Assembly: GCA_950295325.1 (NCBI GenBank)
Contig: OX485805.1
Location: 29,871,501 to 29,935,500, forward strand
DNA length: 64,000 bases
Direction: 5' to 3'
Source: Polytrichum commune
Lineage: Eukaryota; Streptophyta; Polytrichopsida; Polytrichales; Polytrichaceae
A program made the translations under genes and the position numbers. Under the pieces are notes generated by a model. The model saw nothing but the letters and a program-made list of their open reading frames with translations, was not told the DNA's origin and ran no database searches. Below, piece by piece: positions 11,886 through 21,900 of the stretch (positions are counted from its first letter, which is position 1; each line of letters starts with the position of its first letter).

Positions 11886-13642
11886 CTTGAAATTGTATTA
11901 GTCCTTTTGACAGTCATGTATTATTTGTGAATGTATTTGTATTTTTTTGGGTAAAATAATAAAATACGATAATTTTTTTTGATTACAGTCACTAATTGAA
12001 TCTGCAATTCGGTCCAAGTATTAACACCTGCAAAAGAAAAAAAAGATAATGTAAAAACAAAATTGCAATGTTAGTAGGTAATGATGGAATATAAGGAGAC
12101 ATGTTAGTAGTTAGACTACAGAGACGGAATGGTTTTGAGCCGAATCGACGTGGATTTGAAACCCTTGGCGCGCAAAAAAAAAACTATATATAGTAAATAC
12201 ATCCCGAAGCCCTTGCGGCACAATCGATCCCGTTTCGGGGGGGGGGGGGGGGAGGGGGTATAGGGCCCTAGACGGCTAAGGCCTTCTCCAACCTCATCAT
12301 ACGGTCCACATACATCCTGTCGTGTAAATAGCGATCGTGTGTCATTGCAGCTCGAGTACCAACCACCACTAACAAACAACACTAAAACATAGCAAAGTCA
12401 CACATAAACAACACACTTCGACACTCATTGTGTGCATTTGAAGAGAGATTAAAGCTCTTATGAGTGTTTGACTCTCTTCCTTCTCACTTGGCAAGAATGC
12501 CAAGCCAAGGAGGAGGCTCCTCATTTAGGAGCCTTCCTCTTCACAACTAAGATTCATTCATTCAAATCTAAATGAATGAAACCCGACGGATAAGGTGTGG
12601 CCGCCAACGCCGCATACCGTGACAATCTGCATTTAACCTCTTGCAATATTATTTTTGTAAATATTTTTATTGACATTTTAAAATTTTACTGATGTTAAAA
12701 AAAATGTTGTTTATTTATTATTTTTGCAAATTCCTCATCCATTTTGTCTTAGATAGCAATAGGCAATGCACCTCGAAACCTTTTTACTTCATTTTTGCCA
12801 TTTATTATTATTATTATTAATCGGATTCACCAACCTCAATGAAAACCTTATTTGTTTTCTTCATCTTCTTTGCTTCCTCATTTGTTGATTGCCTTCTTTT
12901 CTTTTCATGTATTTGCTTTTTTGTTGTTGCTCTTACGGTCACTTTTTCCATTCCTTGGAAGATGCCAGTTTTAAGAGAATTCTCTAATTGTCCTCTTTGC
13001 AAAAAAATTGGACATGTATATAATTGGAAGGTGAAATGCACTAGAAGGAGAAGAAAGCAAATTAAGACCATGCAACATTTGAGAAATCAACGATTGGTTG
13101 CTCTTGAAAATTGGAGCTGCCATTTTTTGCATTCATTATGAATTTAGTGACCACTCTTCTTGTGACTTTGTACGTGATTCCTCATCAACAATATATCCCT
13201 TCATAAAATCACAGACTACTACCCAAACTATGTTATACAAGGATGCCAAAGAAATGAAAGATTGCTGAACATAACCACCTTATATATTGGTTTTTCGAAA
13301 TATAACGTTATTATGTAATAAAGAAAAAACCGCCATTTCATCTACAACCCCCCAAAAAAATTCATGAAAGAGAGAGAGAATTGTAACAACATTTCTTTGC
13401 CACGGGCCCTTGCCTTTTTCTACCAGACCACCTCTCTTGCCTCTCTCACCACAAAACATGTTGAACCATGTCAACGGATTATGCAGGCCTTCAAATATGT
13501 CTTTGGGGACCTCGACCTGCATGGTCACTCTATCATTTTTTCCTTGGTGTAAACTGAAATGGTCCCGGGATGAGTTCAACATCCAGTCAACGCTCTTACA
13601 ACACCATGGGACGACTTCATGGTCCATGGTGTAAACCGGCCC
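9663..13642 (+). mobile_element. Full-length PIF/Harbinger DNA transposon, decayed
   Basis: The left end GGGCCGGTTTACATCATGG and the reverse complement of the right end (GGGCCGGTTTACACCATGG) match over about 31 of 33 bases. TTA sits immediately outside both termini (9660-9662 and 13643-13645), the target duplication of PIF/Harbinger elements. The interior carries a HARBI1-like transposase remnant at about 10578-11400. A lysine-rich minus-strand frame (12817-13071) could be the remnant of the second, Myb-like gene of such elements, but I cannot show this. A 16-base G run lies at 12237-12252. The near-perfect ends with a ruined transposase suggest insertion by an active relative or an old insertion with conserved ends. 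Confidence 0.85.
10578..11400 (+). pseudogene. HARBI1-like (PIF/Harbinger) transposase, frameshifted
   Basis: The first readable block (10683-10922) gives the helix-turn-helix part of a plant Harbinger nuclease, with 'AMSLHRLGSDDGLQSIGHLYG' like the family's ALRRLGSG..GLFGV pattern. Reading then shifts frame at about 10960, where 'DYYCRKSFHSIILHGIVG' matches the family's DYYNRKG.HSIILQGV block. Further blocks follow at 11127-11160 (YKLIGDAVCPVRP) and 11215-11400 (NWNFIQSS, IVLHNLCIANN), again in shifted frames and with stops. The DDE nuclease is therefore inactive. It lies between the terminal inverted repeats of the element at 9663-13642. Confidence 0.85.
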
Positions 13643-14788
13643 TTATTCACATATTCAGATTCATGGCTTCAAAAAAGTTCCCAAGGAGTTTCGAAAGTAA
13701 CATATTTATTAGAAGACCCCAAAGCCGTTCAAACTTTTCGAACAACTTTTAGAAGGTTGGAGGAGCTGAGTTAGGGTTTCGGTAACAAGCTTCTTCAGGG
13801 TTGGGGTTTTGCGATCGATGGCGGGACCATCGGTTGCCACAAATCGAATTCCAGAAGGGCCTTTTCCTGCCATTTCATCGATTTCGAAGCAGAACACATC
13901 TGGGAGACTTGTAAATCATCAAGCTGCGATCCTGAATTTCAAGGTAATCGAGTGTGAGAGATTATTAGGGTTTAAGTGTTTAGGATGGTGTGGAGATTTC
14001 TAATTTATTTATGGAATAATTTGGTTGTTGTTGTTGACGTTGTTCTGAAACGATGAATAGTGTTGTGGATTGAGGAGTGCTATGGTTCACTCATCTTGTT
14101 GCAAATGATGAAATGGGTTTATAGTGTAGGTGTCACTATTTGGGTGGAAAATTGGAGTGGTTTAGGGTTTGGTGTTGTTGCTCATAAACCCTGGTCAAGC
14201 GATTGTTGTTAAAACCTGAGTTGAGAGTTCTGACAAAGGTGTGTACTTCTCCGAAACTATGTGCTACGTTCCTCTTTGTATCACGGGAATGAAGATTGTA
14301 AGTAGTGGAGGTGTTGAAATCTTGTGGAGACTTTGACGTAGTAGATAATGGCCATTGGGTGGCTGCAAGCCTGGTCGAGCCAATGACCATTGTCTTAAGC
14401 AAATTCCATTGGGAAGAGACTGTGCACATCATCAACGATTGTTGGGCCATATGACATATTCTGAATGAGGTGGATGTGCTTGAATGTGTGGTCCACCCTT
14501 AGAAACTCCATCTCAGGCGGAGGGCATAATCTCTTTCCTATGGAAATTTCGGTTGCTTAGGGTTTATGCGTTTTTCTTGAACCTTAGCCATCGATTCTGT
14601 GTTCTAGGAGAGACGAAGTTTTGAAGCTGAGAGGGATATGACAAAGGTGCGCAAGTTGCCGAGGGTTCTGGCTCTGGTGAAGGCCATTCATCGAGGGTTT
14701 ACTGACATTTTTTTGAATGTGCAGAATGTGTTGGTGACGGGGAGGTGAAAGGCAGTATTGATCACAGAACAGAGGGGAAGTCGGAGCG
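13643..14788 (+). promoter_or_regulatory. Upstream region of NUP58 with AGGGTTT motifs
   Basis: The stretch carries several (T)TAGGGTTT motifs (near 13769, 13967, 14162 and 14558). These resemble telo-boxes, common in promoters and 5' leaders of plant housekeeping genes. Transcription start and TATA box cannot be fixed. A 42-codon frame at 13818-13943 starts MAGPSVATNR and ends in a good splice donor (AAG|GTAATC). It could be a 5' leader exon with an upstream ORF or, via the acceptor before AACAGAGG at about 14768, an in-frame N-terminal extension of NUP58. I think the first is more likely. Confidence 0.35.
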
Positions 14789-16270
14789 ATGGCGTCGCCT
14801 CTGTTCCGATTTGCACAGTCACAGCCGCAGCAGCAGACACCAATGTTTTCACAAATGCAGCAGCAGAGTCAGCCACAGCAGCATATGCAAGCAGCGCAGG
14901 GATCGGGAGTGCATATCCACTTGTTCACGACGGCCAAGATGCCTGTGTCGTATCAGACGAAATGGGCCGATTTGAGCCCCGAGTCCCAGCAGCTCCTCCT
15001 CACCATCGAGGAAAGAGTCCAAGAGTACAGGGAGGAAAGCCGACGGCTGGAGCAGAGGGAACGAATTGCAGACTCGAGCGGCGCTCTACACAAGAGCTTT
15101 GAACATGACGCAGCTCGCATTTCGCAGGAATTGTCTGCGATAGGGGGAGCCATAGAAAGGGAAGCGGTTGGAGTCCGAGAAAATCAAGCAGAGGCCAGCG
15201 TTCTTCTGCTACGGCAGGCCGAAGTGGCAGTCCGGTCTTTTCTAAGCTTGCGGCCGCGTTTCATCGCTGCGCAAACTCAATTTTACGATTTCTACAGCGG
15301 CCTCCCCGGGAGACCGTCTCCCTTCTTGCAGCAAACCGTCGCCCGGTTTGAAAATCAAGTGGCTGAGTACAGGCAGCGGATCGAGGAGCTCGAGAGGCTG
15401 CTTCTGGCTTCTGTCGACGAGAAGGATAATGGTTATGGCTCTCAACAGATGTCGCTTCTGCAGTCCCTTCCCACCGTTATGACCAATGTGCATGATTTCT
15501 TCATCCACGTCGCCGCGGAGGTTGAGTCGCTGCATCAACATACAGGTGCGATGCGTTCCGCGTTTCTCTCTGCAAGACACAGGCGTGGGGACGATAGCGA
15601 TCCTTTTGTCGAAGCGGAGCGTCGAGCCGTCGCCCAGCGGGATGCGGCTGCGAAGCGAATTGTCCACCCTACTCTCCACCTTCCTCTTCCTCAACAAACG
15701 CCCGTGGCGCCCTCCGCTCCTTCCCCGGCCCCTTCTTCCCTCTTTGGAGGAGCTCAGCAAATTGCAACACCTCAAACTCAACCCACTGCAACAACTACAC
15801 CGCCGACGCAGTCCTTGTTTGGATCCACGACGGCGACGACCACCACTCCTTCGTTTTTCGGCGCAACAACCACCCCTGCAGCAACTCCCGCATCGACTTC
15901 CTCATTGTTCGGAGCCTCTTTTGGCGCCACAACTGCCACGCCTGCTGCAGGCTCCACCCCTGCCGCCTCCGGAGGCTTGTTTGGAACCCCAACCCCAGCT
16001 CCTACAGCTAATTTATTCGGCACACCAACTCCTGCGCCTTCAACCGGCGGCTTGTTTGGCGCCCAAGCTTCGACTCCTGCGGGAGGAGGGCTATTCGGTA
16101 CTCCTGCAACTGGTGCGGCCACCGGTTTGTTTGGTACTGCTGCTACAAATCCTCCTGCATTTGGTGCCGCTTCAAATCCTCCTGCGTTTGGTGCAAATCC
16201 AACCCCTTTGGCAACCACAACAAGCACAGCAGCTCCAAAGGCCAAGCCTCGCGGTACACGACGCAAGTAG
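14789..16270 (+). CDS. NUP58: Nucleoporin NUP58/p58-p45 (FG nucleoporin), single exon
   Basis: This 493-aa protein is a component of the central channel of the nuclear pore, where NUP58 partners NUP54 and NUP62. The N-terminus (1-35) is glutamine-rich. Residues about 40-300 hold the conserved helical core, starting with HLFTTAKMPVSYQTKWADLS and including the YDFYSGLP block, with several coiled-coil stretches (EERVQEYREESRRLEQRE). Residues about 315-480 are a low-complexity T/P/A region with about a dozen FG dipeptides, mostly SLFG or GLFGTP. As in other plant NUP58 proteins, the FG repeats are C-terminal. The tail is basic (KAKPRGTRRK). No intron interrupts the frame. The start was chosen at MASPLFRFAQSQ, the first Met of the glutamine-rich leader. 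A short frame upstream may be a 5' leader exon. The stop lies immediately before a tandemly repeated 3' region. Confidence 0.9.
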   Translation: MASPLFRFAQSQPQQQTPMFSQMQQQSQPQQHMQAAQGSGVHIHLFTTAKMPVSYQTKWADLSPESQQLLLTIEERVQEYREESRRLEQRERIADSSGALHKSFEHDAARISQELSAIGGAIEREAVGVRENQAEASVLLLRQAEVAVRSFLSLRPRFIAAQTQFYDFYSGLPGRPSPFLQQTVARFENQVAEYRQRIEELERLLLASVDEKDNGYGSQQMSLLQSLPTVMTNVHDFFIHVAAEVESLHQHTGAMRSAFLSARHRRGDDSDPFVEAERRAVAQRDAAAKRIVHPTLHLPLPQQTPVAPSAPSPAPSSLFGGAQQIATPQTQPTATTTPPTQSLFGSTTATTTTPSFFGATTTPAATPASTSSLFGASFGATTATPAAGSTPAASGGLFGTPTPAPTANLFGTPTPAPSTGGLFGAQASTPAGGGLFGTPATGAATGLFGTAATNPPAFGAASNPPAFGANPTPLATTTSTAAPKAKPRGTRRK

Positions 16271-17100
16271 ATTGCAGTCGAAGCTATCCTGCTATCCAAG
16301 GTTTGACATTTACAACCAGATCATTGTCTTATCTTGAGTGTTTCATCCTGTCAAACAGCTGCTTGGAGGATAAAAATTACATACTTACATCTTCAAGAAT
16401 TTGCATGTTTCCCGCATCCTCAAGAGACACGGACAGTTTCCTGACATTGAGGATTGCACAAAGAAATGTGGGAAAACACAAGTAGAAATGCATTGAAAGC
16501 TATGCTGCTGCTGTCCAAAGTTTGGCATCTCCAACCGTAGTCTTATCTTAAGCGTTTCATCTTGTCAAACAGCTGCTTGGAGAATGCAAATCACATACTC
16601 AACGTCTTCAAGCATTTATATGTTTCCCACATCCTCAAGAGACCAGGACAGTTTCCTGTCATCAAGGGTCGCACAAAGGAATGTAATCAAGCACTGAAGT
16701 GAAGTTATTTCCTTTGTAAGAGTGAAGTTGAACTGGATTACACTTCTTTTGAAGTGTTGCAAGAAGCTCATGTTAGCCATCCCAAAATTTTGATACTCTG
16801 AGAAGAGAATATGTAGGAGTTTCACAATTGGTCGTGTTCTGAAGTGCTTTATTCTGTCGAACGGCTGCTTGGAGGATGCAAATCACATACTTCAAGTCCT
16901 CAAATATTTGTACGTTTCTCACATCCTTAAGATACAAGGACAGTTTCCTGTCATTGAGGATTGCACAAAGGAATGTAGAAAAGTACTGAAGTGTAGTTGT
17001 TGCCTTGTAAGAGTGAAGTTTCACTAGAATGCACTTCTGCTTGAAGAAGTGTTGCAAAAAGCTCATATTAGTAATCCCAAATTCTGATGTCTCAGAGACT
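16271..17100 (+). repeat. Tandem duplications in the NUP58 3' region
   Basis: Right after the NUP58 stop a unit of about 217 bp (16271-16485) is repeated at 16489-16690. A shorter third copy lies at about 16830-16980. Shared blocks are 'cagctgcttggag', 'ttcaag.att', 'acatcctcaagaga' and 'ggacagtttcctg'. A further piece, 'gtaagagtgaagtt...gaagtgttgcaa', occurs at 16716-16800 and 17010-17095. On the minus strand the copies encode a recurrent peptide (FLCAILNDRKLS and variants). I cannot assign it, and frames end quickly in the outer copies. Confidence 0.75.
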
Positions 17101-17319
17101 TCTAGATTGTAGTTCTTTGTACTGCTAGCTGAAGTTTCAGATATTCCGGAAATTGTACTCGTACTGTAAATGCCCAACAATGTGATTATGGGAAAAATTA
17201 ACATTATGAGGTAGACTTGAGATCTGATACCTTTGAATACCTTGAGATCACTGTCACGTGTTTCTGTACTATGTAGGGAAGAAACAGCATAAGCCTGGTG
17301 GAAGGTAATTTGATTCATG

Positions 17320-17809
17320 GACTAATGAACCTCATTGACAAGCACTGAGAAGTGCAAGTCTTGAAACTTTGTCACAGATCTGAAATGCAGATAACGTCCA
17401 GACATTTGACCTCAGGATATGTAGATTGTAAGAATTTCAATTTTTTTTCCTGTTGTTATATTTTGTATAATACCTACCACCCCATCCATGCAAATGGTGC
17501 AAACAGAATTCACTTGACGGGGAAGTACATTTAATAGCACCCTATCCATGTATGGACTTCAATAGATAATGAATTTATTCTGATAAAAAGAAACATTATT
17601 ATAATGGAGGGTTGCACTGCACTTCCCCCTCAGCAAATAGTTGTTCAGGCTCCTCGTTTCTGGCAAAGCTCTAAGTAGAAGTAGATATATCGAACACTGT
17701 TTGATATCTGGTTGACTACAGCCAACTTATTGTTTTGAGTTAATACCTTATGCTTGCAGATGATCAATATGCAAGCCACTTCCCATAATATTTCGAATAT
17801 TTTTGTATA
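17320..17809. other. Intergenic, nothing recognised
   Basis: AT-rich sequence between the NUP58 3' repeats and the LINE remnant. No conserved frame, RNA gene or terminal repeats were seen. Confidence 0.5.
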
Positions 17810-18780
17810 AGTTGCAGATGCCAATGAAATGAAATGAATTGATTCTGAAGTCCAATTTCAATGGCAAGTCTATGGTTCAAGGTGTGGTAGGCACCAATGA
17901 TCTTGTGTTGTGGTGGAGTCGATGGTTGTTACAAGTACATTGACATTCGTATTCAAGAAAATCCTTGAGGTGTACGTAATCTAGTTTCTTCCCAAATCAA
18001 TGGAAAGAGTTCCACTTTTTAGCAAGAGAAGCCTTCTTGATATCAACATATGTTGTTTTTGATGTGGTTGGGTTGTCATGGGTTTCCGATGAGATGTACC
18101 CCATGATGTCTTTCACATGGTTGTTGATTTGTACTAAGTGTTGAAGCCTTGTTTGACCAGGTGTTGGGATAGTGAAGGTTGCTTTATTGACTAGCCAAGA
18201 GGGGGATAGGTGGGCAAGTCGTTGTTGAAAGCCATTGTAAGCTTGAGAGTGTTTAATCTATTGGAAGTTCTTGGAATTCGGCTAGTAAGATATAATAGGT
18301 AGTCAAAGAACACACTTTGACATCCTATGCATCTTCATGCCCTTCTCAAAGACTTTCAAATGAGAGTTTTTCAAGTCACCTCCCCAAATTTCAATGCCAT
18401 ACGTGAAAGTAAGAAGCACTAATACCCTGAATAGATGAAATGTGAGTTCCCAATGTGATGGTGACTACCACTTCTTTCCTTAATGTTCCCATCAAGGCTT
18501 TCAAACCTGCGATTCGTCACCTTTTACTAGATGGCTCAAAGTAACCACGTGAATAAAAATCAATCCCAAGGTATTTGTATTCATGGGTGATCTCAATTTG
18601 GTCTTTATCTAGGTAAAGTGTCTCTTGATTTAATTTCCTTTTGTTGTGGCCAAATATCATGTTTTTAGTCTTAGCTAGATTGACTTCAAGGCTACAAGGA
18701 GTGCAAAACTCATGTAGCTTGTTCAAAAGACTTTGTAGGCCTGTGCCTGCGTCAACATATTTGTAAAATTCACAAACAAA
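17810..18780 (-). pseudogene. Non-LTR retrotransposon (LINE) 3' end with reverse-transcriptase fragment
   Basis: The clearest part is at 18517-18765 on the minus strand. It reads VDAGTGLQSLLNKLHEFC, then SLEVNLAKTKNMIFG and YKYLGIDF. These are the C-terminal part of a LINE reverse transcriptase: the segment after the YADD box, the conserved N..KTK..VF motif and the YLG thumb motif. Downstream, frames with stops continue through TWYKSTTMWK-like and SFLIEF-like stretches to about 17810. The 5' part including the YADD catalytic box is missing. It lies tail-to-tail with NUP58, just past the 3' end of DDL. Confidence 0.75.
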
Positions 18781-18999
18781 TTAGACAATTGACAATTGAC
18801 AATTTTTTTCATTGGATATAGTACATGTGTACATAGCAGTGTCATACCGGCAGTACACCTTGATTTCAAACATTTACAAGTCAAGCTTTACTTATTCAAA
18901 CCCTGAATAATTACTTCCCATGTAGGCAATGGACACCAAGCACCCTGGCCCATGATTTTGACCCCCCGATCCACTAACTGGGATGCTACTCATACTTCC

Positions 19000-21900
19000 T
19001 CACAAGACCGCGGTTTCCTGATGCTTTAGCAAGGCTAGGTCGACAACTTTCCTGAAGAAAGTTCTTGGGTAAATAGATGGTGTCTCTGCAAGAGCCTGAA
19101 AGAGAGATATCTATGTTAGGAGCCCGTCTAGCTTAGTATGCTGGGAGAATATATGTTAACATAGCCTTCAACATGAAAAGCCAACAGAACAGATGTTGAG
19201 ACCTAAAAAATTCCCAGGAGAAATAGCAGCAACAAACTGATAAGATACAAAGATAACAAAAATATTAAAGACAATAAAAGTGAAAAATACTTGATGGATA
19301 AGGACAGTTGATGGAGTCATCCCTGGCACTGTATTGGCTTCGATAATTATAACCTGCTCAAATTCAAAATAATGTCATTTCATTTCATATCCTCATAATT
19401 CAGTTGGGTAGGTAATATTTCCATTAAAATATCTGTAGTTATGACAGATAGAAGCTCTGATATTCAATAAAGAGATTACATAATTGTGGAGACCACCCCT
19501 AATAATTCTGTGAGGATCAATCACCATTCAAGCCAATACTTACCTCGCCTGTGTCAGCATGTACGAAGGCATCGATACGTGCAAATCCCTCCAGGCCCAA
19601 AGTGTTGGCAACAGCCTCTATTCGTATTTTACAAGCTGTGTTTGCTTCCTCCCTGTAAGGTTAAAATACCATAAATAAAGGTAAAGCTAAATCCGTTGAG
19701 CAGAGCCAAAGCATTCTACAGGAAGTTACTCAAAGAAAGAACCAGAGAAAAAAACATTTCACTCAATTCAAACTAGGTCTTACGTGATGAGTGATGTTGG
19801 TGGTGGTGTCAAATTAACACCAGTTCCACCTGCCACATTGTAACCCCCCATACATCCATTAGAAATCTGGTGAGGCTACTGTTACACAAAAGATGGTCAG
19901 CTAAGAAAAAACCTAAGAGAGTCTCTTTACTGACATAATAGAGTTATGTGCAAAGTCTGTCAAAGACTGATCAAAGTAGGAATTTGGTGCCTCTTTGAGG
20001 GACTTTCCTATGAAGAGCTCGAAATCTTGTCGCAGAGCCTAATTTTGAATCATTGGTGAAACTCCTTGAACCTCTTTCAATTCTTTTAAGAGAACTTTAA
20101 TTATCTATATAGCATTTCGCCACTGGGGCCCCCGAGCACCCTAAAATTAAACCTCGGACTATGTAAGGCTAGCTTGGCCCAATGATCCTAGTATGACAAG
20201 CTAGAAATCCGGGTATTTATAGCCCGGCCCCACTCTTTTAACATGTCAATTTAAGCCTTAAGAAAACTTGGGTGACTTTATGCATCAGCTCTCAAACTCA
20301 ACTTTGGAGACTCTATGAATAACTCCATCGTGTATTTTGAGAGAGAGAGAGAGAGAATGTACCTTGAAATTTCTCTTCGAGAGTTAAAATACCCCCTGTC
20401 TCTTTAACAGTGATGCTGGGATTCAACGCATGCATTGCTCCTTTTAAGCCGATAACTCCAACAGTAATCTCCAACCAGCGATTCTTGCCTTCCCAGGAAA
20501 GTTGACCCCTGGTTGGATTGCTCCCTGTGTTTTTGGAAGTTGAAGCCACTAACACATCATCTGTCTCAATGAAGGGTTCAAATAACAGTCTTTTGGGTGA
20601 TGGATTCGGCATCTCAATAATTCCATGTGGCTGTGGAGGTGTCCAGAGATATCACAAAACAAGATCAATCAACCATCAATTTGAATATACAATTCAGTTA
20701 CCCCTCAACTCAATGGGACTTTTCGTCGGGATTTGGTCCCCTTTGATCCTCATTGGTTCTTTTGCATACAGAACTAATAATTTCTTTCCACTTGTGGTGC
20801 ATGCTGGGATGTAGTGTTTGAATTCGAATGAAGAGCAACCTACTTTAGTTCATGGTATGCCAAATGAGTTTGACCCTTCACGAATTGATATAGAATGTTC
20901 TTTGTTCAAACCTTCACACTGAGTCCGAGCATCCACCAAAAACCTACTGAACATGACAAGTGTTGTATGCAAAACAATCAACTCCCAACCAAAAGTCCTG
21001 TCAAGTTGAAGGATAACTCTAAAATGCAGCTATTCATAAGAAGTTGAATACTTTCAAACTTTAAGCATAAGCATCCAACAGATACAAGCATCTCAGCAAA
21101 TCAAAGAAATTTGACAGGGACTAGACCCATAATAAGCTTAGTTAGATGATAGATTTGAGAGATATACACATCTGTAGTGTGCAATTACAGATAGTTCAGG
21201 GAAGCAGGACTTGCCTTGACAAAAGTACCAGGCTGTATTTGTGGAAGCCCATCCTGAATAGCCTTCACATATGCTGCCAAATCTTTCGCACAGCTACATG
21301 CCATGAGGAAACGAAATTCTCACAATTACACTCTCTTTTCTCAAACTAAAGCTAGGCGTGCCTAATTCAGTTACTGATCTTAATCAGAGACCTATATTTC
21401 AGTGGTATGTGGTTAGGTGTGGCTCCAAGGACGGATATGAAAAATCATATATTTAAAAGAGATCAGACTACATGCTCAAATATGATATCCATTTTAGTTT
21501 CAATAGTCAACATAATTGGAGGGGACTATATGACAATTTAACGAGCACGAGAATCTTTACTTTGATAATGCATAAGATATTCATATGAGCACCGAAAATT
21601 ATGAGGAAGGTGGCTATGGCCTCGATTTGGATTTGCTAACCATCTCATAATAATTACGTGTTTCATATCCTAGGAGAAGTGGGCTAGACAGAAAACTTAA
21701 CCATTTAAGACCCATCTACCTTCAGTAATAATCATTAGTGGCCTTTTTCAGCATAACACCATTGATGGACTTCTATTAAAACCCCATTATGGCCCCTTCC
21801 AACTCTACAATGCTGATCCTTTTCTATCACCTAGATTGAAGAGTGAGTTTTGGGTGGGTGGGTGGGTATAAGTACTGACACCCACGTGGGCTGACTAAAG

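Noticed and set aside
15242-16337. Long frames of 173-283 codons overlapping NUP58
   Set aside because: They are shadows of the GC-rich NUP58 coding sequence in other frames. The NUP58 frame has the conserved core and FG repeats.
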